Counted from the stretch's first letter, positions 1-9,200 are shown. The stretch is DNA of 64,000 bases from Alishewanella jeotgali KCTC 22429 (GCF_000245735.1 NZ_AHTH01000037.1:1-64000), one strand, 5' to 3'. Notes: generated by a model from the sequence alone, not told the origin. A program made the numbers and translations.

Positions 1-35
1 TACACTTTTGTTTTCCGCTGCTTTAAGCGTTAGGC
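1..35 (+). other. 3' end of an integron attC site (cut by window edge)
   Basis: The window opens in the right half of an attC recombination site: the core GTTAGGC lies at 29-35, preceded by a GC-rich arm. The same core sequence closes the complete attC at 438-521, and a gene with a good ribosome binding site starts 27 bases later, as expected for a gene cassette. The left half of the site lies outside the window. Confidence 0.6.
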
Positions 36-61
36 TCGTAAAGTCAAAGAGAGGAGTTTCC

Positions 62-382
62 ATGGCAACGAAGTGCCCTTTCTGTGGTAGCGACATCTTG
101 CCACAGGCAACCGTTTGCAGAGGTTGTAATGCCCAGTATGGGTATAATTTCGGCAACGAAAAAATTGGAGAATTAGGCCCCGCGCTTCGATCTGTAGTTA
201 TTATGCTTGGAATTTTCGCAGCATCAATGCTTGGGCTACTGCTAATAGACTTGGACTCAAGCACATTCGCAACAGTGTTTGTGCTATTCGGCATCGCGGG
301 AGTCTTAATTGGGCTATTTGGAGCTTACTCGTTTCTCGTTCTCATAATGGCATTGATGAGAGGGAGAAAATGGTGGCGATAA
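62..382 (+). CDS. Cassette-encoded zinc-ribbon membrane protein, 106 aa
   Basis: The small protein begins with a zinc-ribbon module: CPFCGSD is followed about 13 residues later by CRGCNAQ, giving two CxxC knuckles near residues 5-23. Two hydrophobic segments follow (about residues 44-65 and 72-100) and a short basic tail ends in RGRKWWR. It is probably a two-pass inner-membrane protein with a cytoplasmic zinc ribbon. I chose the ATG at 62 because GAGGAG lies just upstream; an in-frame start at 8 would fall inside the attC site. It sits between two attC cores and is therefore the gene of one integron cassette. No function can be assigned. Confidence 0.75.
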   Translation: MATKCPFCGSDILPQATVCRGCNAQYGYNFGNEKIGELGPALRSVVIMLGIFAASMLGLLLIDLDSSTFATVFVLFGIAGVLIGLFGAYSFLVLIMALMRGRKWWR

Positions 383-405
383 AAATCAATGATTTTTTCT
401 ATTAC

Positions 406-521
406 GTCTAACAAACAAAAGCAGGCGGAACGAAAATGCCTAACCAAGCGCTGTTGTCGCCGCTATCGCGGCAGGGACGGCTTACGCTGTGTTCCAGCCG
501 CCCCAAAGCTTGTCGTTAGGC
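406..521 (+). other. Integron attC site
   Basis: GCCTAAC at 438-444 is the exact reverse complement of GTTAGGC at 515-521. Next to these, CAAGC and GCTTG also pair, and the interior (GC-rich, with GGCT/AGCC arms) folds imperfectly, as in an attC. A second RYYYAAC-type core (GTCTAAC, 406-412) lies 32 bp to the left, so the site may begin there. The next coding region starts 8 bases after the site, typical of cassettes. Confidence 0.75.
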
Positions 522-528
522 TATCAGT

Positions 529-1548
529 GTGAATAGACAGTTCGACGAAAACATTAAAGCCTTTGTTGCTAAATCTTCTATTCCTCAATTAGCGGTTGGA
601 GTTTGGCACAATGGTGAATCGTATTACGCCAACTACGGTCATGAATCACAAGCATGCGTTGATGTTTTTGAAATAGGCTCTGTCGGGAAAACCTTTACAG
701 CGACATTACTTGCTGTTTTGGTCGATAAAGGACTAGTCAGTTTAAATGACAACGTTAATAAGTTTAAGCCTGAACTACCATTTGCAAAAGATGTGACCTT
801 GTTGCAGCTTGCCACCCATACATCAGGGCTGCCAAGCGATCCTTTTACAGGTTTTGTATTACATGCTAAAAAAGCCGTTCAAAATTTTAGCCACTCGGAT
901 TACTGCAATTTTTTGAATGGGCTTAATAAGCCTTTGAAGAGCGGCAAGTTTAACTATTCAAATATTGGTATGGCACTGCTTGGTAATCTTTTGGCTGATC
1001 ATGTGGGGAGCACTTACGAAGAGGCAGTAAAAACCTATATTCTCGATCCTCTTGGTATGAGCGATACGCATGTCTCGAATACAGTTTATGACGAGCATCG
1101 TTTAGCTATTGGGCACGGTGGTGATGGTAAAGCAGTAGCTCATTTTAAATGGGACAGTATGGAACCTGCGGGGCTTTGGCGTTCGACAACCAAGGATATG
1201 ATTGTTTTTTTAAAAGCACATTTGGGTTACTCCGGTGAACAATGGAAGAACCTATTGGCTAAAACAACTGTGGCGGCAATTAATGATCCAAAATGTGATC
1301 ATGTAGGACTGGCCTGGATGCTTGCCTGCGGTGACGTGGTCGGGGATTATGCCTGGCACAATGGGCAAACATTGGGGCAAAAATCTATGGCGGTTTGTTG
1401 CCCAAATCAAGATACAGCAATAGTAATGCTATCTAACAAAGCTCCAAGGCTTTGGCACAATTTTTTTAGCAGTTATAGCATTGAGCAGTTATCGTTTGAA
1501 ATGTTAAAAGAATTAATAGGTGGCAAAGAGCATGAAGAAAAAGCCTAA
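529..1548 (+). CDS. Serine hydrolase, beta-lactamase/PBP-like fold, 339 aa (integron cassette gene)
   Basis: This is a class C beta-lactamase-type serine hydrolase (COG1680 group: penicillin-binding-like proteins, esterases, D-aminopeptidases). All three active-site motifs are visible: SxxK as SVGK at residues 51-54 (nucleophile Ser51), YxN as YSN at 143-145, and HNG at 277-279 in the place of KTG. There is no signal peptide, so the protein should stay in the cytoplasm, which argues against a role as a periplasmic beta-lactamase. The start is a GTG only 8 bases after the attC core with no clear Shine-Dalgarno sequence, a common cassette arrangement. Its sequence is visibly more AT-rich than the genes right of 6 kb, in keeping with acquisition. 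The substrate is unknown. Confidence 0.85.
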   Translation: MNRQFDENIKAFVAKSSIPQLAVGVWHNGESYYANYGHESQACVDVFEIGSVGKTFTATLLAVLVDKGLVSLNDNVNKFKPELPFAKDVTLLQLATHTSGLPSDPFTGFVLHAKKAVQNFSHSDYCNFLNGLNKPLKSGKFNYSNIGMALLGNLLADHVGSTYEEAVKTYILDPLGMSDTHVSNTVYDEHRLAIGHGGDGKAVAHFKWDSMEPAGLWRSTTKDMIVFLKAHLGYSGEQWKNLLAKTTVAAINDPKCDHVGLAWMLACGDVVGDYAWHNGQTLGQKSMAVCCPNQDTAIVMLSNKAPRLWHNFFSSYSIEQLSFEMLKELIGGKEHEEKA

Positions 1549-1620
1549 CAAAGTGCGGCATTCGTGTCCTTCGGCCACTGCGACGCTCACAAGTTCGCGC
1601 GCATGCGCACGGCGTTCTGC
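1543..1620 (+). other. Degenerate attC site at the end of the cassette array
   Basis: GCCTAAC at 1543-1549 overlaps the stop codon of the serine hydrolase gene and opens a GC-rich stretch of attC size. The expected closing core is present only as GTTCTGC (1614-1620), which differs from GTTAGGC at two positions. I read this as the last, eroded site of the array. Confidence 0.5.
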
Positions 1621-1977
1621 TAACACCTAAAAGCGGACTTTACAGCCTTAAAGTTGGAATGTCTGCAATTGGCACAAAGCCGAGATCCGACGAAGTGGTA
1701 CTTTCCGTGAAATTTGTGGTGCGATTAATTTGCAACACGTGGTAAGGAGCGGTTGCAATGTGGTGGTAAATTAAGTGCAATTAATCAGCTTAACATACTT
1801 TTTGCGAGCGTAACCGAGTATGCTGCCAAGGGTTCGAATATTTGAAACAGTCAACACAACGTTTAAATTCACTTGAACTACGCCGGAATGTCGACCGGCA
1901 AGGACAAAACGCTGATCGCTGCGCAAATAGAGATATTCAAAGCTGTGTGCAAGTGTAGGAAAAAGTTTTTATAAAAG
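1621..1977. other. Intergenic stretch, no convincing gene
   Basis: About 357 bases between the last attC and the hipA stop. A 28-codon frame (1888-1974, +) starts ATG TCG ACC and has the look of a broken-off C-terminus, but it has no ribosome binding site and no family I recognise. No other structure stands out. Confidence 0.4.
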
Positions 1978-3303
1978 TTAGCGCTGTTTAGCTAAGCTAA
2001 GTAGTCGCTGGCTATATCTTTGCATACCTTCAAATATCGGTTCGGCTATAAAACTAGGAAAACCAGCGGGCAATTCACCAGCAACCTTATTAATCAAATC
2101 TGCAGTCATGCTTCCCATTTCATGTAGTATCCGCTCCATGCTCGATAATGGAAAACCGACTTCACCAGCGGTGTTAAAAAAGTGTTCAGGGCCGATCAAC
2201 CGGCATTCTGTTTCTCTGCCTTTGGAGCCCTTTAATGACATTGCCAAACGCAAGTCTTTTTCATGTAGACCTTTTTTAGAGATTGCAGGGAAGGCGGACA
2301 AGATATCGTATAGCGGGGTTAGCCGGTATTGATCTTGCCGTTCAAGAAAAATGGAGAAATTCTTAGCGTGACCATCTGTTGCACCCAGCAGCCAGAATAA
2401 AACCTGGGTGCGCATAAAGGTTTCCCGGTCATGTATGGGGTTCGCAGCACCAAGTAACTCTTGCATGATAATGGAAATGCTGGGACCGCCGTCTACTTCA
2501 TATTTTCTAGCGGGGGAGGTGCCGCTAACCTGGCAGAAATCCTCTTGTGGTAGTCGCATGATCCAACTGTTATCAGGCGCCATCTTGCGATCAAAGCGCT
2601 CAACCGCCAACGCCTTAATGCCGTCCGGCATTATCATCTGACAGTTTGCCGTTTCAAAGCCGTAGGCTTTGGCGATTTTAAGACATAGATACTCATTCTC
2701 AACACTGTGTGTCATATCAATCACACGATCATGTGAGCGTATTTCGCCTATTGGCAGCTTAATAATATGCGTCGTGGGTGTCGCATTATGTGGTAGGCAC
2801 CAATGGCCTTGATGAAATAATAGTGCCGTTTTTTCCTGAGCACCGGCCAGTGAAATACGAAAATCTTGAGTATCGTCCAGCATGCCTAATGGTTTTTTTG
2901 CCTGATAGCCATTTAATATCTTTGCAAGTTCAGTATCTGTTAGCGCACTCGCCTCAATCCGCTTTATGGTAGGCGCAGCTGCACCTGATGGAACCAGCTG
3001 TATTGCACCGACACAATCCCTTCCAACCTGGCTAAGGATATCAAAAGGCTCGGTTGAATTGGCTTTAAAACGTGCCACCATTCGCTCGCGAATTTCGCGA
3101 GAGTCGGGCAGTAAGTTATCAAAAAAGTTATAGACTTGCGGTCCTGTATAACGTTCTGGTCGAAGTGTTAAGGAAAGCGATAAGCTTCGACGTCCTGGCG
3201 AGCTTAGCCAATCAGTATCGTAAGTGAAAATATTCGCTCCTCGTCTATCGCGCTGGTATTCACCAACCCTGATCCCATTCATGTAAATATCAAGCGTGTC
3301 CAT
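1978..3303 (-). CDS. hipA: HipA-family toxin kinase, 441 aa
   Basis: This is a HipA serine/threonine kinase, the toxin of a type II toxin-antitoxin pair. The characterised E. coli HipA phosphorylates glutamyl-tRNA synthetase and induces growth arrest. The N-terminal HipA subdomain covers about residues 1-110. The glycine-rich loop reads SLAGAQEK near 150, followed by HIIKLP and the conserved helix VENEYLCLKIAKAYG. The catalytic segment is ATDGHAKNFS near residue 310 and the metal-binding segment is LYDILS shortly after. Length matches the family (about 440 aa) and the frame is intact, so the toxin is probably active. The ATG follows directly after the TAA of hipB, so the two genes are translationally coupled. 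Confidence 0.95.
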   Translation of the reverse strand: MDTLDIYMNGIRVGEYQRDRRGANIFTYDTDWLSSPGRRSLSLSLTLRPERYTGPQVYNFFDNLLPDSREIRERMVARFKANSTEPFDILSQVGRDCVGAIQLVPSGAAAPTIKRIEASALTDTELAKILNGYQAKKPLGMLDDTQDFRISLAGAQEKTALLFHQGHWCLPHNATPTTHIIKLPIGEIRSHDRVIDMTHSVENEYLCLKIAKAYGFETANCQMIMPDGIKALAVERFDRKMAPDNSWIMRLPQEDFCQVSGTSPARKYEVDGGPSISIIMQELLGAANPIHDRETFMRTQVLFWLLGATDGHAKNFSIFLERQDQYRLTPLYDILSAFPAISKKGLHEKDLRLAMSLKGSKGRETECRLIGPEHFFNTAGEVGFPLSSMERILHEMGSMTADLINKVAGELPAGFPSFIAEPIFEGMQRYSQRLLSLAKQR

Positions 3304-3558
3304 TTACCAGCCCTCCTGCCATTTATTTTCGTCTGGCTGTAAGGATGTTTCGCGGGGCGAGATATCCAGCTGAAGTTGCAATGCGGCAAGGATTTTGAAA
3401 AATGTGGCTAACTTACAGGATTCAGGTTTGTTCTCAAAATCAGAAATCGTCGCCACCCGGAGACCGACCAGCTGAGCGATCTCTGCTTGCGTAACACCAT
3501 GCTTTTTGCGATATGCTTTTATCAGTGTGCTAAGTTGTTCTGGACGGGTAATCTGCAT
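3304..3558 (-). CDS. hipB: HipB-family antitoxin, XRE-type HTH repressor
   Basis: An 84-aa helix-turn-helix protein: the XRE fold runs from about residue 10 to 65, with the recognition region around GVTQAEIAQLVGLRVATIS. It ends exactly where hipA begins (TAA then ATG), the usual hipB-hipA order. I prefer the ATG at 3558 over the GTG at 3567 because AAGGTGGAG sits 8 bases upstream of the ATG. In the family, HipB dimers bind operators in the promoter and cover HipA, so this gene should repress its own operon through the boxes at 3600-3667. Confidence 0.95.
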   Translation of the reverse strand: MQITRPEQLSTLIKAYRKKHGVTQAEIAQLVGLRVATISDFENKPESCKLATFFKILAALQLQLDISPRETSLQPDENKWQEGW

Positions 3559-3597
3559 CAAACACACTCCACCTTGTTAGATGTAATTTGTTATGAG

Positions 3598-3667
3598 TGT
3601 ATACGCCTTACCGTAATTATTGTCAATATACGCTAGGGCGTAATTTAAATTGGTATACGCTAAGGCG
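3598..3667 (-). promoter_or_regulatory. hipBA promoter with three HipB operator boxes at 27-bp spacing
   Basis: On the minus strand there is a near-consensus sigma-70 promoter: TTGACA (3626-3621), 17 bases, TATACA (3603-3598). Three related 14-bp boxes read TATACG-N6-CG at 3600-3613, 3627-3640 and 3654-3667, exactly 27 bp apart. Boxes 1 and 2 are ACG-N6-CGT inverted repeats; box 3 ends in CGC. Box 1 overlaps the -10, box 2 lies on and just upstream of the -35, and box 3 is farther upstream. Binding would block RNA polymerase, so autorepression is expected. Confidence 0.8.
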
Positions 3668-3971
3668 CAATAAAAGATGTTGAGTTTGGTGCTTCATGGC
3701 TGGAGCATTTCTGGTATTTTTAGCTGTTCAAATGCCAAAAGTTATCTAAAAAGTGTCGAAAAAATTCGACATAAAAACTCAGATTTTTTTTCGGTTTTAA
3801 AAAATTTTGTCGTAGGCCTCCTGAGGAAAAGGTCAAACTTTTGGTACCTAAAAGTGACTAAAAATGTGACTAATTGGGTTTAAATGGTAGTGTTTTTGGG
3901 TTAATCTAGGTGTCGATCTTTATATAAGCATCTGATATATATAAAATATTGTGATTTGGTGAGATAGGTTT
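3668..3971. other. AT-rich island-end region with palindrome and direct repeats
   Basis: No credible gene. The stretch is strongly AT-rich. It holds a perfect palindrome with arms TGTCGAA and TTCGACA around AAAA near 3756-3773, followed by an A/T-rich tract ending in eight Ts, and a direct repeat GTGACTA at 3854-3860 and 3866-3872. Short direct repeats of this kind are common beside att cores as integrase arm sites; that reading is an inference. Confidence 0.4.
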
Positions 3972-4021
<50 letters not shown>

Positions 4022-4028
4022 AACGTCA

Positions 4029-4052
4029 AAACCGCCATAGGGCGGTTTTTTC
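4029..4052 (+). terminator. Rho-independent terminator after the tRNA fragment
   Basis: Stem AAACCGCC / GGCGGTTT with the loop ATAG, followed by a T run. It starts 8 bases after the CCA end, the normal place for a tRNA terminator. Confidence 0.85.
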
Positions 4053-4193
4053 GTTTGTGGACCTTGTCGGATGAGAGCCTGTCGTTCGACAAAACGGCAG
4101 GAAAGCCGTTTTGGACGTTGCGTAGCAACGCCCGCAGGGCGAGGTACAGGATGTACCGAGTCAATCCTGACGGGTGCGCCAAAACAAACAACC

Positions 4194-4220
4194 AACCGCC
4201 ATTTGGCGGTTTTTTGTTTT
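4194..4220 (+). terminator. Second rho-independent terminator in the repeat array
   Basis: Stem AACCGCC / GGCGGTT with the loop ATTT, followed by a long T run. It stands at the same place in the second repeat unit, 13 bases after its tRNA-like CCA end. Confidence 0.85.
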
Positions 4221-4390
4221 GTGGTACTCGCAGATTTGAACCTTCTTCGACACCAATTTGCCTGGAGCAAATTGGAACAGCGCAAGCTGGCCCCTCTGGG
4301 GCGAGTATCAGGATGATACGAGTGAATCCTGACGGGTGCGCTATATAAATCAAACGCTTACGTGAAAGCTAAGTGGTTTTTTTGTGCCTT

Positions 4391-4409
4391 GTGACCATCT
4401 GGTGACCAT
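4391..4409 (+). repeat. Short direct repeat GTGACCAT x2
   Basis: GTGACCAT occurs at 4391-4398 and 4402-4409, one helical turn apart, about 50 bp right of the last tRNA-tail copy. A similar GTGACTA pair sits left of the tRNA fragment (3854-3872). Such pairs often serve as integrase arm-type sites; that role is an inference here. Confidence 0.4.
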
Positions 4410-4491
4410 TCAGTTTTCATGAAACAAACTTAACCAGGTTTTTTGATCTCTGCTTGTTTTAATATGTCTAAAACTTAGTAGGCAAAATAAG

Positions 4492-4647
4492 CTAATATTT
4501 CATCCTAAGACTTAGCGGGGCAACTCTGGTTAAGTAAAGTTGCTCTAATGCTTCTGGAATTGTCATTTCTTCATTCTCTCTCAGATATCGTTCAACTTGC
4601 TTATGAACAAAGACGATACGTTGTTTTTGCCTGCGGTATTTTTCCAT
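4492..4647 (-). CDS. Small hypothetical protein, 51 aa
   Basis: A short frame with ATG at 4647, preceded by AAGGA about nine bases upstream, and stop TAG at 4492. The product begins MEKYRRQKQRIVFVHK and is rich in charged residues, with a helical middle (VERYLRENEEM) and a C-terminus with several hydrophobic residues. I do not recognise a family. It lies alone between the tRNA-derived repeats and the HipA-like gene, which point the other way. The good ribosome binding site and natural composition support it, but it could be a remnant of a longer island gene. Confidence 0.5.
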   Translation of the reverse strand: MEKYRRQKQRIVFVHKQVERYLRENEEMTIPEALEQLYLTRVAPLSLRMKY

Positions 4648-4730
4648 CTAGTGAGATCCTTAAATTTAACGTCTGATTTCGTAAGGTAGCTAAACTCTGA
4701 AGGTATACGTCAGCTATAAATTTACTAATT

Positions 4731-4750
4731 ATTGATGCAAATATTGATGC
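4731..4750 (+). promoter_or_regulatory. Direct repeats ATTGATGC upstream of the HipA-like gene
   Basis: ATTGATGC occurs at 4731-4738 and 4743-4750, 12 bp apart, and once more just inside the gene at 4819-4826. The next gene carries its own winged-helix DNA-binding domain, so these may be its autoregulatory sites (inference). Confidence 0.4.
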
Positions 4751-4803
4751 GGTAATTGTGGTAAGCTTTTATAGGACACTGAAATTAAGAGTTTTAAAGA
4801 AAT

Positions 4804-6117
4804 ATGCCTAGCTCAGCTATTGATGCAATTGTTGATTTTTTACGGCGTGAACCTGCAAGTTCAAGCGAAATCGCCAGCTTTTGTGGTTGCGATCGCTCAA
4901 CGGTGACACGTCATCTGAAGCGACTTGAAAAGCAACTCGTTACGACAGGCCGTGCCCGCTCTACACGTTATTATTTACGCAAGGGAACAGGCGCTGAGTT
5001 ACCACTTTATCGAGTCACTGAGGCTGGCCAAGCAGAGCTTTTTGGCACTATGGTCGCAGTGATGCCGCGAGGCTACATTGTAAATACACATCATCACGCC
5101 GAGTTTTGTTACTACGATGATTTACCTTGGTGGATGCAAGATTTAAGACCTCAGGGGTTTCTCGGCCGAAATCTCGCCAAGGCGCTTTTCAGAAGAGAGA
5201 TTGTTGACACTGAAGATATTACTTACTGGAAAGATCAGGATATTTTTAACGCGTTATTGCATGCCAAAGGTGATACACCGGGAAACTTACTGATCGGGAC
5301 CTTAAGTTATCAGGAATGGCTACAGCATGAACCGATAGCAAGATCTGAAGGTGATTTTGTGATGCTGGCAGAGCATGCCATGTCAGGAGAAGTAGTGGGT
5401 TCTTCTGCCGGTGGCGAGCAACCTAAGTTTTGCGCTTTTGTTGATGGTAAACACCGTCTGGTTAAGTTCACTGAACCGGTTATCAACGCGAACAGTCAGC
5501 GCTGGGCTGATTTATTGGTGGCAGAGCATCTTGCTTTAAACACCTTAGCGAATGATGGCATTCCAGCAACCTGTTCTAAAATTGTCAGGCGTGAACAACG
5601 CACATTTTTAAGTTGTGCGCGTTTTGACCGAATAGGCGAGATCGGACGCAAAGGTCTGGTCTCCTTGCGTATGGTAGAGATGCAATTTGTCGGCAAGCCA
5701 GCGGAGTGGCCAGTGATAGCGATGCATTTGCAGCAGGATAGACATATCACTGCTGAAGAGGCAGATACAATCTCCGTGATTTGGTGTTTCGGCCGTTTGA
5801 TTGCGAATACAGATATGCATACCGGTAACTTATCTTTTTTCTACTCAGCAGAGGGGGGGCTTACTCTGGCACCTGTATACGATATGTTACCTATGGCCTT
5901 TGCGCCTTTACGCAGTGGCGCTATGGCATCTCACCATAACTTAACCATTAACGCGATTGCTCAAGGCAAACACTGGCGACAAGCTTATATCCTGGCTGAG
6001 CGGTTTTGGAATGACTTAGCCAATCATGTTGAAATATCCCCAGATTTCAGGCGTGTCGCCGAATCGATGCGACTTGAACTTAAGGCTATAAAGCGTTTGG
6101 TGGATAGGATGGCATGA
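4804..6117 (+). CDS. yjjJ: HipA-family kinase with N-terminal winged helix (YjjJ/HipH type), 437 aa
   Basis: A single-gene HipA relative. Residues about 5-60 form a MarR/ArsR-like winged helix (SSEIASFCGCDRSTVTRHLK), which takes the place of a separate HipB. The kinase part has the glycine-rich loop SAGGEQPKF near 200, the helix WADLLVAEHLALNTL, the catalytic segment NTDMHTGNLSFF near 340 and the metal-binding segment VYDMLPMAF. Length and domain order fit the YjjJ group; E. coli YjjJ (HipH) has been described as a HipA-like toxin. No antitoxin gene adjoins it: the neighbours are a 51-aa minus-strand frame and a helicase in convergent orientation. The reading frame is intact. Its function here, toxin or regulator, cannot be settled from sequence. 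Confidence 0.9.
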   Translation: MPSSAIDAIVDFLRREPASSSEIASFCGCDRSTVTRHLKRLEKQLVTTGRARSTRYYLRKGTGAELPLYRVTEAGQAELFGTMVAVMPRGYIVNTHHHAEFCYYDDLPWWMQDLRPQGFLGRNLAKALFRREIVDTEDITYWKDQDIFNALLHAKGDTPGNLLIGTLSYQEWLQHEPIARSEGDFVMLAEHAMSGEVVGSSAGGEQPKFCAFVDGKHRLVKFTEPVINANSQRWADLLVAEHLALNTLANDGIPATCSKIVRREQRTFLSCARFDRIGEIGRKGLVSLRMVEMQFVGKPAEWPVIAMHLQQDRHITAEEADTISVIWCFGRLIANTDMHTGNLSFFYSAEGGLTLAPVYDMLPMAFAPLRSGAMASHHNLTINAIAQGKHWRQAYILAERFWNDLANHVEISPDFRRVAESMRLELKAIKRLVDRMA

Positions 6118-6265
6118 TTAACATAATGGACGCGAACCGGCCAAAATAGTTGACGCCGAACACTCCCATTTGCCATAGCGCGACAATTTCTATAAGCCAG
6201 TAGCGCATTAATAGCGACCAGCGCACCGGCCAGCCGCTGCTAACAAAACCGCCATTGCATCTAGG

Positions 6266-9200
6266 CTATTGCGCCCGCAACAGCTGCAGTAATTGCTCGG
6301 TGCTTAAACGTGCTGCCATATCGCCACCTTCTAACAACGAATCGGCGAGCTCGCGTTTTTGCTGGTGCAATGCCAAGATTTTTTGCTCGATGGTGTTTTC
6401 AGTTACCAGTCGGTAAATGGTTACCGGCCGGGTTTGGCCAATACGATGCGCACGATCTGATGCCTGATCTTCTACTGCCGGGTTCCACCAGGGATCAAGA
6501 TGGATTACATAATCCGCTGCTGTCAGGTTTAAGCCGGAACCTCCCGCTTTTAAACTAATCAAAAACACCTCGCCATCACCTTGTTGAAAGGCGCTGACGC
6601 GCTTTTGGCGTTCGGCAACGGGTGTGCTGCCATCCAGATATTGATAGCGGATCTGTTGCTGTTCCAGATACTGCCGCACCAGTGCCAGATGATCAACAAA
6701 CTGGCTAAATACCAGCACTTTATGCTGGTTATCCAGAATTTCTGTTAAGGTTTCTGCAAATACCTGGAGCTTACTGCTGCTTAACTTATATTCTGGCACG
6801 ACCAGGCTGGGGTTACAGCAAAAACGGCGTAACTTCATAATTTCAGCCAGCACCTGAATGGCCTGGCCGCTTTCGGCATTAGCCAGTTGCTCTATTGCTT
6901 GTTGACGCAGCGCTTCATATAAATGGCGCTCATCGTCGCTTAGCTCTACCGCCAGGGTGATTTCGGTACGTGAGGGTAATTCGGTTAATACCTGCGTTTT
7001 GGTGCGGCGCAGCACAAAGGGACTAAGCAGTTTCTTTAATAGGGCGCGGGTTTCAGTGTTACCCTTTTCAATTGGTGTAGCGAAGCGTTGGTTAAATTGT
7101 TCCTTAGTGCCCAGCAAACCGGGATTTAAGAAATTAAATAAGCTCCACAATTCGCCAAGATGGTTTTCAATTGGTGTACCGCTAAGTGCCAGTCGAAAAT
7201 CAGCGTTAAGCGCCATCGCAGCTTTCGCTCGTTTAGTACTATCGTTTTTAATGGCCTGGGCTTCATCCAGTACCAGGGTGCGCCACTGCACCGCAGTAAA
7301 TTGTTCAGTGTTATTTTGCAGCATGCCATAGCTACAGATCACCAGATCAAAGGGGCCAACAGCAGAGAGATCACGGTTTTCATAGAACCAGTGGATTTTT
7401 AAAGTTGGCGCAAAACGAGCCGCCTCGGTTTGCCAGTTATTAGCGACCGATACCGGTGCCACAACTAAGGCCGGGCCTTCTGCTGCGCGTTGTAGTAATA
7501 GTGCCAGAGTTTGCAGGGTTTTGCCGAGCCCCATATCATCCGCCAGGCAGGCGCCAACGCCCCAATGTGCTAATTTAGTTAACCACTGAAACCCCTGTAA
7601 TTGATAATCACGAAGCTCTGCCTGCAAGGTGTTTGGTAACTCAGGCTGCAATTTCTCCATCTGCTGTAGTCGCTTGAGTTGGCTTTGCCAGGCTTTGTTG
7701 CTGCTTAGCTGTTGCGCGCCTTCTGCAAACTCGGCGACGAAAGGCGCCGTTAGGCTATTTAGCTGTAACTTGTCTTGTTTGCCTGGGTTTGCCAGTGCGG
7801 CTAAATCTTTTAACTGTTTATGAAATGCGGCACTCAGTGCCAGATAATGTTTATCTGTTAGGGGAATGAAACGGTTATGACTTTGCTGCAGCAACTCCAG
7901 CAATGTTTTAAGTGATAGCACCTTATCCTGATCTAAGGCTAACTCGCCATCCAGTTCCAGCCATTGACCTTGCTGACGAATGTTTAGCCGGAAATCGCGC
8001 GTTTCAACCTTATTCGTGATCTTAAAGGGTTCGCCTTCAGGCCAGACCAGGCTAAAGTGCTCCGCAGGCAGATCCTGTAGCTCGCTTAATAGTTCCAAGC
8101 AGTGTTCTGGCTCGGGGATTAGCCATTGGCTGCCATCAAATTCGCTTTGTTGCAGGCTGGGGCAGGTTAAATTCAGCGTCGCCAGATGCTGCTGCTCTGC
8201 TTTCAAACTGCGTTCTGTTTGCACCGGCTCGCCAGCCTGCTCGCCTACCAGTAAGGCATTGCCTTTGCCGGGGCTAAAAAAGGCGCTACCATCTAGTGGT
8301 TGCACTAGCGGCTGTAACCGCAGCCCATCCTGGTAACGCGATAAGTAAAGTTGCAAAGTCGAGTTCGGTGCTATGGTTTTTAACGCGCTTGGTAGGCTAA
8401 TGGCGTCGGCTTGCACCGGGATGCTGGGCGCTAATTTACTCACCGTGGCCAGCAATAGTTCTTTGCCTGCAGCAGGCACAGTTAATCCGGGGCCAATAAT
8501 TTGCATTATCTGCATAATCTGCGGGCTAAAGTCGTAAACCAGTATTTTATTCGGCCCAGCCAGCTGCCAATTTTGGTCGCTGTATGCTGCCTCTTCCGGT
8601 TCCAGGCTAAGCTGGTACTGTTGCTGATGTTGTTTTACTTGCAGGTAAAAGGTACCTGCTTCAACCTGAATGGGGGTATCAGGTTTCCCCTCCCAAAATA
8701 CCAGTGGGTGCCCCACTAACTGGCGCAGCGCTTTTTCAGTATCAATTTCATAATTTAGCCCGCCATAGTAGCCCTGATACATCGGCTCAATACAGGCGAT
8801 AACTTTTTTATCCGCTGCAGTAACAAAGGGTAAGTTGTCATCTTCCTGAGCTAAACGCTTTAGCGCGACGGCGCGGCCAGCCGACCATTGTCCTTTAGCA
8901 TTACGTTTTTGTTCGCGCGGCTCGATGCGAGTGTAAAAATCATTAGCCTGCACAAACCAGCATAAGCGGCTACTTTGGTTATCAGGCGAGGTGTTTTTTG
9001 TGGTTTGGGTGAGCAAATTTAACGCATTAAGCGCGCGCTGCCATTGTGCTTCTTTTTGTATTAACTGACAAAGGGGCCGCAGTTGCCGTTGTTGGTGCCA
9101 GTCTGGCCATAAGCGGTTTTGCCCATAGGCAGCCGCAATGATGGCATCCAGCTCGGCGGCAACCCAGCTATAGCCGCGGGCCTGATATAGCTCCCGCATT

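Noticed and set aside
1888-1974. 28-codon frame in the integron/hipA gap
   Set aside because: No ribosome binding site and no recognisable similarity; it may be a chance frame or a relic.
4391-4409. A second island starting at the third tRNA-tail copy
   Set aside because: No integrase or complete att core is seen there; the tail copies fit a tandem repeat better, so I keep only the direct repeat.
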